Source of the DNA: Leucogyrophana mollusca | Taxonomy: Eukaryota; Basidiomycota; Agaricomycetes; Boletales | DNA length: 14,294 bases | Direction: 5' to 3' | Assembly (NCBI GenBank): GCA_021014945.1 | Contig: MU266789.1 | Coordinates: forward strand, 1-14,294 | Part shown: piece after piece, positions 8,629 to 14,294 of the stretch | Layout: every line of letters starts with the position of its first letter | How positions within the stretch are numbered: the first letter of the stretch is position 1 | The notes under the pieces: model-generated | Told to the model about the DNA's origin: nothing | What the model saw: only the letters and a program-made list of their open reading frames with translations | Databases searched by the model: none | Position numbers and translations under genes: made by a program

Positions 8629-8711
8629 GCCCTTTTGGGAATTCATGTCCTTGGTGGCTGAAGTGTGTTCATAAATTCAGGAAAATTGAATAAATCGGAA
8701 AATACCGAAAA
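8629..8711 (+). repeat. Left copy of an 83-bp inverted repeat (putative TIR)
   Basis: Matches 12010-12092 in inverted orientation with 7 mismatches and no gap, about 92% identity by hand alignment (8640 pairs with 12081, 8711 with 12010). The shared core includes GGGAATTCATG, CTTGGTGGCTGAAGT and TAAATTCAGGAAAATTGAA. It lies about 80 bp upstream of the passenger gene's ATG. No clean TA dinucleotide pair marks both outer edges, so the outer limits are uncertain. Confidence 0.75.
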
Positions 8712-8751
8712 TTCAACAACGGTCATTACACTGCTCCTCGCACACTTGTTT

Positions 8752-8775
8752 CTACATATATACCATATAATACAC
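8752..8775 (+). promoter_or_regulatory. TATA-like promoter region of the passenger gene
   Basis: TACATATATACCATATAAT lies 20-40 bp ahead of the ATG at 8793 and just inside the left inverted repeat. Its position would suit a short-leader transcript. This is a visual match only. Confidence 0.35.
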
Positions 8776-9366
8776 ATTCCTTACCATCCCCAATGCTCGA
8801 TGATGACAAAATCCAACGGAGATTCAAGGAATTCAGGGATGAATGCAATGCCATGATTGCGGCTACAAATGCTGCGCTGTCCGAAGACGAGGACAATATC
8901 GAGCTTATCGAGGATGAAAAAAGCGCCCTGCCGTCTCTCCGTGGGGACAGTGTCACGCTGGGCATCAAATCCGATGAGCTGGATGGCTCAGAAGCTGAAA
9001 ACTCAGATGAGGAAGCAAGCCTGGCAGATTTATGAAATATGTACCATTTCCTGTTGAGTGGGCCATCATGATCATGACAGTGTTGTGTCTCTACAGAAGA
9101 AATCAGCTCCAGGAATGCCAGACTCACCATCAAGCTGCCGGGGAAGAAGAGGATCCGGTCTGAGGAGTCCCTGACCTATACGAGTGGTGATGAAGCATCC
9201 GAGTCTGCTTGGCCACGGTCGGGTGAGAATCAATATGAAGTGCACCGTAAAAAGGCAAAACTTCACTGCCGCCAACCATCAGAGAGCTCTGTGGACGAGG
9301 GGGACATGGTCGATGGGCCGCCAACTTCTAACAGGTCCCAGAAGTCAAGCGGTGCACCCACAAAGA

Positions 9367-9399
9367 AGCGTGGCCGACCACCCAAGCCCAAGCCTGTTC
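9367..9399 (+). other. AT-hook-like motif in the passenger protein
   Basis: The residues KKRGRPPKPKP fit the AT-hook core (R-G-R-P flanked by Lys/Pro), which binds the minor groove of AT-rich DNA. It sits between an acidic disordered part and the conserved globular part. Confidence 0.6.
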
Positions 9400-10168
9400 C
9401 TGAGGCTCCAGTGAACCCGCCACCTCCCAAGACGAACTTCTGCGTGTCCATATTTGTCATGGTGGAGTTACCTCCCCACTTGATCAAAGGAAAGACTGCA
9501 CGAGGTGATAAAACTGAAAAAAGAGAGGTCAAAATGGGACCTGTGCTCTTCACTCATGCGACCGAAAGCTGGCAGGACTTTTTGTCACTTCTGGCGGGGG
9601 TTGTGAGGACAAAGCCGGAGTATTTGGCAGTGAACTCAATGGGGTGGTATTGGAATGGCAAGCCGAAGAAGACCATGCTTGCATTGAGCAACAATATGGG
9701 TCTCCAGACGATGGTCAAGCAGATTCTTGCCTGGAAGACTGGAGATGCAGGTGTTATATTTGTGACCATGGCAATGCCGCAAAAACTGAAACAGGAATCT
9801 CTGGTAGGTCCATTTCTGTCAAAGATGAAAGTCCCCCTGAGTCCCATTGTGATCCTCAATAGCCTTGGTTGGACAATGATTCAGATGATAATGGCTGGGG
9901 CTCCGAGTGCGATAAAGAGAACGAACTAAAAAGCCGACTCGGTGCAAAGATGGGCAAACTTCTCTCACGATAGTTTTCACGCATGCCGTAATATCATTCC
10001 CAGATTTCCGTTGACAGGAAGATAGCACCAATTGTTGAGACGCTGGAAGGCATGTATCCCGTTTGAGACTGTCGAAAGCACCCAGAGATTTGATGCTTTG
10101 CACATGGACCAACAAAGTGCCATTTTGAGCTGGACAGTAACCGCTTGAAAGTCTGGGCACTTGCAATA

Positions 10169-10226
10169 GTAAGGCAATAAATTCGGAGCTGTGGCTTGTC
10201 AATATCTAACATATGGCTGGCCGCAG
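10169..10226 (+). other. Intron of the passenger gene
   Basis: GTAAGG at the donor, CTAACATATG as a likely branch site and CCGCAG at the acceptor, 58 nt long. It joins the LKVWALAI exon to DREKTDYDRIP in a consistent phase. This splice signal is one of the best reasons to treat the segments at 10004 and 10227 as one gene. Confidence 0.6.
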
Positions 10227-10685
10227 GATCGTGAAAAGACTGACTATGATCGCATTCCCATTGGTTCCAGCTTCTTTCTGCCCACCGATGCTATTGTCGC
10301 AAAGGCAGAGCCGGTGACACCAAATCGTGAGAATGCTGCGGCTCCCTCTGAGGCTGGGCAATACCCAATGGGCCCACACATGCCTTTTGGGCATCCGTAT
10401 GCAATGTTACCTTCTCCGTATCATGGTTACCCTGCTCTGACACCATACAGCTATCCTCCCCAATATGGACATCCCCCTCCACCACCGCCTGGTTTCTATC
10501 GAGGCTACAACCAGCCAATGATGCCACCATACTCTCCTCCTGGCTATCCAAATCAATTCTCTCAACCCCCTGGTCATTACGGAAAGGCTGTGCCTGTTTA
10601 TAATGAGGCTCATCACAATGCTCCCACTAATGCCCAAGCAGGCCCATCGGTTATTCGTCATCAGCCAATTATCAAATACCCACCA

Positions 10686-10713
10686 CCCCCCCCCCCCCCC
10701 CCCCCCCCCCCCC
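10686..10713 (+). repeat. 28-bp poly(C) homopolymer coding for polyproline
   Basis: An unbroken run of 28 C lies inside the proline-rich tail and reads as CCC codons. After it the frame continues for 14 codons to TAA/TGA-type termination at 10757. Such runs are unstable in replication and in sequencing, so the exact length and the last residues should be treated with caution. Confidence 0.85.
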
Positions 10714-10757
10714 ATCTTATCTTCAGCTCACCGATAACTAGCCCAGACCATAATTGA

Positions 10758-10882
10758 AGCCTTGTCAAATACCTTTTTTTTCACCGCTACATCTTATGAT
10801 TAACCTTCTATTATTTTGTTTTGCTGATGTTTTTGAGTCACCGTCATATACCCGGCATGCCAATATACACTGTATGGTGATT
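10758..10882. other. Short spacer between convergent genes
   Basis: AT-rich, with a T-run near 10782-10789. It separates the ends of the passenger gene and the transposase. No copy of the 83-bp repeat is present here. I see nothing else. Confidence 0.4.
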
Positions 10883-11943
10883 CTAATGGTACCCACAGTC
10901 AGTGAACCATCCACGTGCCTTCACAGGGGTGACAGCGGTGATGGAGGTAGTGCTTCACTATCGACAGCATCAAATGGGCATGCTGGTATTCAGTATAACC
11001 TCCTGACTTACCCGCACTGAAGCTTTCTTCGATTGGGTTCAAATCAGGTGAGTAGGCTGGCAAAAACTTCAAACGGCATCCTGCAGGCCCCTCCGTGAAG
11101 TGAACCAGATCAGAGAGCACAAAGCTGGATGCTTACCTGCAGCTTCAACGGCTTGACAAAGAGCATCGCTTTTATGAATGGAACAGTTGTCCATAATAAG
11201 CACACTGCGAGCGTTTGGGTATCGATTCATCTTTGGAAGCTTTTATAACATTAGTAGTGATTCAGGCAGCGAGAACGAGAAGACAATACCACGTCGTTGA
11301 CAACAAAATCATAGAATTCAATGCTGTTAACAGCCCCTTTGACCACGCGAAGTGCAATATAACCGTCCAGTGATAGTGCGGGGAAGATGCTGTATTGTAT
11401 GCCGCGAGCAAAGGGAACAACCTCGGCTGGGCGCCCACCCTGGGGGGCATGACCATGCTTGCGGAACATTGTCTGACCATCTTTGCTTGACTCATCTATC
11501 GTTACGACCTGCTCCGCAGTGATATGACCCAAGATATCTGCACGCCAGGCAGCTCTTGCCACTTCGTCCCTTTCTGCTGCCGTCCTTTGCAAGAGGTTGT
11601 ATGTCAAGCCTAGGCCTCGAAGATTGTTGTGCAGTGCTGTCGTCGATATGCATAGATCATGGAAGAGTGCAAGGTACTCTTGGATCTCGTTGAGGTACAG
11701 CGATGGTGATCCGAGGATCAGTCCATGCAAATCTTCTACAACTGCAGGATCAAGGAGACGAGGGCAACCTCTCAAGACACTGGGAGGGTCAACGCACCCA
11801 CTTTCCTCCATTTTGGCTTCCCAGCGCCTGATACTCCTGCATGAAACACGAAGAACGTCGGAAACTTCATCTGCAGTCCAGCCCTCGGTGAGGAGCTCCA
11901 GAGCTCGCTGTTTCATGTCGAAGCTGATCTTGCGGTAACCCAT
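10883..11943 (-). pseudogene. Tc1/mariner-IS630-type transposase (DD34E), three exons, C-terminus probably frameshifted
   Basis: Exons on the minus strand: 11943-11290, 11239-11137 and 11080-about 10883, with introns 11240-11289 (50 nt) and 11081-11136 (56 nt). The Met at 11943 was chosen because MGYRKISFDMKQRALELL matches the usual start of this type, although the frame is open further upstream. A homeodomain-like helix-turn-helix lies at about 5-55 (WTADEVSDVLRVSCRSIRRW). The triad is D150 in VTIDESSK, D235 in LIMDNCSIH and E270 in SPDLNPIE, with 34 residues between the last two. After PIEESFSAG the frame is uncertain: one frame stops at 10899-10901, while another gives a fitting end, ITAVTPVKARGWFTDCGYH, with stop at 10883-10885. 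So there is a frameshift or an extra unrecognised intron near 10950-11020. It would cut and paste DNA carrying its terminal repeats. Confidence 0.78.
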
Positions 11944-12009
11944 AGCGTGTACAGAGTCGAGAAGGTAAGAAAAAGGTGCGCTAGGAGTGCGCAAGACGAC
12001 AGGAACACT

Positions 12010-12092
12010 TTTTCTGTATTTTCTGATTTTTTCAATTTTCCTGAATTTACGAACATACTTCAGCCACCAAGTACATGAATTCCCAAAAAGGC
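12010..12092 (-). repeat. Right copy of the 83-bp inverted repeat (putative TIR)
   Basis: Inverted partner of 8629-8711 (7 mismatches in 83). It ends 67 bp upstream of the transposase ATG, so it may also hold the transposase promoter. Just outside it (12093 onward) the sequence is unrelated to what lies outside the left copy, as expected at an element boundary. Confidence 0.75.
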
Positions 12093-12462
12093 TGCAAGGT
12101 GTCCTGCCATCATTTCCAGGTCTTCTCAGTTTCTCGTCATGTCTAACATGGTGCCCACTCCTCCTGTTCAGGTCATCATCATGTCTAACAAGCCCCCGGT
12201 AAGCTGCCCCCTCAACCTTTTCAAGCCTTCTCAGTTCGTCGTCAGATTTAAAAACCACCTCGCAAGGTAGCTGCTGACACTTTTCAGATTAAATAAGGAC
12301 CTAATGATGTTCCTGCTGGCCATTATCAAGCCTCCTCGTCTGCCATAATTATTACTTGTAGTAACTAGACACCGTCAGGTAGAATCAATAAACAATTTGA
12401 TGGCCAAAGAAATACTGAGTGGCGCCAGTGATATAAGAATGACGTCGTAGCCCCACATCCTG
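12093..12462. other. Intergenic stretch with a short duplicated motif
   Basis: TCATGTCTAACA occurs at 12137-12148 and again at 12178-12189, with looser similarity around it (CTTCTCAG / CTGTTCAG), suggesting a small decayed tandem duplication. No convincing gene. Confidence 0.35.
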
Positions 12463-12470
12463 TATTTATA
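12463..12470 (+). promoter_or_regulatory. TATA box ahead of a small spliced ORF
   Basis: TATTTATA lies 47 bp before the ATG at 12517, with a pyrimidine-rich CTCTCTCTTGCTTCC stretch in between that could be the transcription start region, a common fungal arrangement. Confidence 0.45.
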
Positions 12471-12516
12471 GTGGTTCGTTGGCAGCTCTCTCTTGCTTCC
12501 TTACCATCATATCACG

Positions 12517-12685
12517 ATGTGTATCACGTAAGTCATTCCCCTCCATCCCATTGTCTTATTTCGCCTTTGTTTACGAGGTCCCTGCCGAAGTATTTTCCTC
12601 CTACAGTTCAATATCTAGGTATACAAAGAGTCAATACTGTTCTTGGGCTGAATGTCATGACTCAGATAGCAACATTATAGTGTAG
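12517..12685 (+). CDS. Possible very small two-exon gene (29 residues), unknown function
   Basis: Exon 1 (12517-12527) encodes MCI plus two bases. The intron 12528-12606 has a perfect GTAAGT donor and a CCTCCTACAG acceptor. Exon 2 (12607-12685) continues in phase to TAG at 12683-12685. The product is 29 residues with SRYTKSQYCSWAECHDSDSN near its end; Cys, Trp and Tyr are frequent for its size. Agaricomycetes have many small Cys-rich proteins beginning MCI or MCL with a first intron just after the start, and this could be such a gene cut short by a premature stop. Supporting signs are the TATA box and spacing. Against it: the peptide is very short. I do not assign a function. Confidence 0.4.
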
Positions 12686-12689
12686 CATC

Positions 12690-13396
12690 ATCATACATTA
12701 TCAAATTGTAGTAAATAGTCCTTCGAATATCAGTCTTTGCATCATACCTAGTCGACGAAACGCTGCGAGGATTACCGATGCCGTGAAATGAAAAATAAGG
12801 TATGAATAGGAGAGGCGTCCTTGTGACTGACAAGTCTTATGACACATTTTTTGACTGCTTTGTATGGTCAACCTGAACACTCTGTTCAGAAGGCTTCCGC
12901 TGATAATTCTGGTCAGAATTACTAGGCTGGCTAGCATAAGGACAGTAACATCTCAGATCAGTCACTTTTCATGTGAGTCCATACCGCCTCAGGGACCCGG
13001 AAATCCGATGAACTTATAAGTCATAATTAGACCTAATAACTCAATTGCGATTTTTGCGACATTGGACCTACATTTTTTCAGTCAATCTGCCCGCCTAATG
13101 GGATATATGGTTGCTCCCCAAGAGCCCTGTCTGCCCACCGAGATATAAGCACTATGAAACCAGAACGAGGTTCGCATGACTGGCCACGCTGGTGGAATAT
13201 CCGTTTCACCCGGTGACCTGGTGACTGCCAGGTGGCGGGTGCTTGCATGGTGAATCGTTTTCACCGTTTTGATAGGTTATCACAACCTGCCCAGCTTCAG
13301 GCCTGAACACCGGGTCTGGTTAGGTGTAAATCACCCGTAGCACTAGTTTTAAGCACCTTTTACAATATGCATGAACACGATATACTGTGTTACCAA
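12690..13396. other. Gene-poor stretch with small hairpins
   Basis: No frame here looks coding. Small inverted repeats occur at CCTGG-TGACTG-CCAGG (13217-13232) and GGTGAA / TTCACC (13249-13265), within a locally GC-richer part (about 13190-13340). They may belong to a decayed small element, but no ends or duplications can be shown. Confidence 0.4.
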
Positions 13397-13774
13397 CTAA
13401 TCCTTGAAGACCGCGCAAGCAAGTCCACCACTTTGATTTATAATTGCCCAGCTTTGTCCGCCGTCAATGGGAACCTGGCCGACGAGACACTGCACACACA
13501 CAATGTCGACAATGTCGGGCGTCGATCCAATATTGCTGTAAAGATGAATGTCGAGTGAATTGAGGCGAGAAGGTGAAGTATCCAGCTGACAAGATAATAT
13601 TGCAGCTAAGAACACTGTTTCTGGGGAATCAATGCGGAGGGCAGGGTTAGCGGGAACTTCGACGACGTATATATGCTGGAGACAGCCATAGAATGTTTGC
13701 TTTTCGAAGAGAGGCAGAGCGTTGTGTTGTCGAGCGTGCTTATCAACCAGGGTTTCATGATGTTGAATATGCAT
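13397..13774 (-). pseudogene. Fragment resembling the C-terminal part of a Plavaka/CACTA-like transposon protein
   Basis: A 125-residue open frame follows directly on a TAA. It contains QTFYGCLQHIYVVEVP, RIDSPETVFLAAIL, the DIVDIVCVQCLVGQVP block and SWAIINQSGGLACAVF before its stop. I recognise this order (FYG.L..I..VE.P, then the V-QC-VGR-P block, then WAIIDRSG) from the end of large fungal DNA-transposon ORFs of the Plavaka/CACTA type. The rest of that protein, including the catalytic part, is not in the window, so this is a fragment, perhaps a last exon. The family name is from memory and moderately sure; the coding nature of the frame is more certain. Confidence 0.5.
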
Positions 13775-14294
13775 TTACATTGATGTAAGTATGCAAACTG
13801 GCATAAATGACAACGCACCCATATAACACTTGTGTCGCGTGAATCCTGTTGAGCCTTCGCGAGCCCCACTGCGACCATTGTGCATCAGCAAATCCCGAAA
13901 TTTCCCACAGCCACACATTTGCCTACAGCGCCTTCACAGAGCATCACAGCACCCCAGATGTACACAGTGTTTTACAGATGCTCCATGTCAAATCCGGTTC
14001 CTCCGGTGCTTTCCGGGGAACTCCGGACTAAGGAGTAAGCGTAGTTATATAGATAGGAGTGAACGAACTGATTTCGGAGTCGGAGTGGAACGTCGGCTTC
14101 AGCTTATGTGCTGCGCCTTTGTCCGAGTTCAGTTCCGTATTTCGGAATAAGGTCGGAAAGGATCGGAGAGGGACAGAGTTAAGGAAGTCAGAGGAAGTCT
14201 TAAGGAAAGACTTAGAGAGGATATTCGGAGAGGAGATTAGAGGCGGAATGCAGAGGAGGTGATTAAGTTGATATTCGAACTGAAGTACATAGTT
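13775..14294. other. Terminal stretch, purine-rich, no gene seen
   Basis: From about 14130 to 14265 the plus strand is strongly enriched in A and G, with repeated GGAGA/GGAAG words and a hairpin AAGTCTT / AAGACTT at 14195-14213. At 13995-14035 the word TCCGG recurs. Fungal LTRs and their leaders can look like this, but no LTR ends, primer-binding site or polyprotein are visible before the window stops. Confidence 0.35.

Larger units (their letters stand above)
8793..10757 (+). pseudogene. Passenger gene: AT-hook, conserved domain and proline-rich tail (unknown function), decayed
   Basis: Several segments look like exons of one gene. 8793-9035 encodes an acidic, Ser/Glu/Asp-rich N-terminus ending in TGA at 9033-9035. 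A GT-AG intron (9041-9096) is plausible, then 9097-about 9800 runs open with TIKLPGKKRIR, the AT-hook-like KKRGRPPKPKP, and a globular part with SWQDFLSLLAGVV, PEYLAVNSMGWYW and MGLQTMVKQ. Around 9800 the sense frame shifts; TAG follows at 9860-9862, then an acidic DNDSDDNGWGSE segment. 10004-10168 encodes KIAPIVETLEGMYPV and LKVWALAI but has TGA at 10064 and 10091. A good intron (10169-10226) joins it to 10227-10757, which encodes YDRIPIGSSFFLP and a Pro/Tyr/Gly-rich tail with polyproline. I recall similar multi-copy hypothetical proteins in Agaricomycetes, with no known function. DNA binding is inferred only from the AT-hook. Confidence 0.6.
8629..12092. mobile_element. Putative composite Tc1/IS630-type element with passenger gene
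   Basis: The only two copies of the 83-bp repeat enclose 3.46 kb with two convergent genes: a DD34E transposase reading inward from the right repeat and a second, non-transposase gene reading inward from the left repeat. No copy of the repeat is found just after the transposase stop (10750-10890), where a compact element would end. The simplest reading is one element that carries or captured a gene. The alternative is two related elements, one reduced to a lone terminus, that happen to face each other. I favour the first moderately. Confidence 0.5.

Noticed and set aside
10191..10757. Separate gene for the proline-rich tail
   Set aside because: A strong intron (10169-10226) joins it in phase to the upstream exon, so it is better read as the last exon of the passenger gene.
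11033..11045. GGGTTCAAATC resembles a tRNA B-box
   Set aside because: It is the reverse complement of codons for DLNP in the transposase DDE motif, and no A-box or cloverleaf surrounds it.
11944..12258. N-terminal extension of the transposase frame upstream of Met 11943
   Set aside because: The frame is open but the extra residues cross the 83-bp inverted repeat and do not resemble the transposase family; the start at 11943 fits the family.
12701..12937. 78-codon minus-strand open frame
   Set aside because: No recognisable motif, ordinary composition for AT-rich DNA, and no splice or promoter context.
13830..14262. Plus-strand open frames of 60-106 codons at the right edge
   Set aside because: Overlapping frames with biased composition caused by the purine-rich tract; no motif supports any of them.

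Overview
The window looks like a transposon-rich, gene-poor stretch from a filamentous fungus, most likely a mushroom-forming basidiomycete (Agaricomycetes). This rests on the many 50-66 nt GT-AG introns, on the particular types of hAT, Tc1/mariner (DD34E) and non-LTR elements, and on a multi-exon protein family I associate with Agaricomycetes. The genus cannot be told from the sequence. I see no ordinary housekeeping gene.

Layout, left to right. (1) 1-366 and 5472-about 5760 are two halves of one degenerate, roughly 60-bp minisatellite, itself built from 10-bp subunits. (2) The array is split by a 5.1-kb LINE (367-5471, minus strand) with a poly(A) tail, a 12-bp target-site duplication, a 5'-truncated ORF1 with three zinc knuckles, and an uninterrupted 1365-codon ORF2 (endonuclease, reverse transcriptase, RNase H, CCHC). 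The two ORFs overlap as ATGA. (3) 5890-6100 is a compact inverted-repeat-rich segment, possibly a MITE. (4) About 6489-8609 is a dead hAT transposon on the minus strand. Eight exons can be traced. It has lost half of its BED finger, a probable catalytic Asp and its C-terminal half, and one end carries a dense GGCC array. (5) 8629-12092 is bounded by inverted copies of an 83-bp sequence (about 92% identical). Inside the right copy, reading inward, is a three-exon Tc1/IS630-type transposase with a complete D-D-E triad. Inside the left copy, also reading inward, is a second gene: acidic start, AT-hook, a conserved globular part and a proline-rich tail, now broken by stops and a frameshift. This composite is the most interesting object in the window. 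(6) 12463-12685 holds a possible very small two-exon gene behind a TATA box. (7) 13397-13774 is a fragment resembling the C-terminal part of a Plavaka/CACTA-like transposon protein. (8) The last few hundred bases are purine-rich with no gene I can support.

How the parts relate: most genes here belong to mobile elements. The LINE is the youngest-looking (open ORF2, long tail, exact target duplication). The hAT and the passenger gene are old and decayed, and several of their stops are TGA codons at places where CGA is plausible, which fits C-to-T decay at CpG. Only the LINE ORF2 and perhaps the Tc1-type transposase retain all key catalytic residues.
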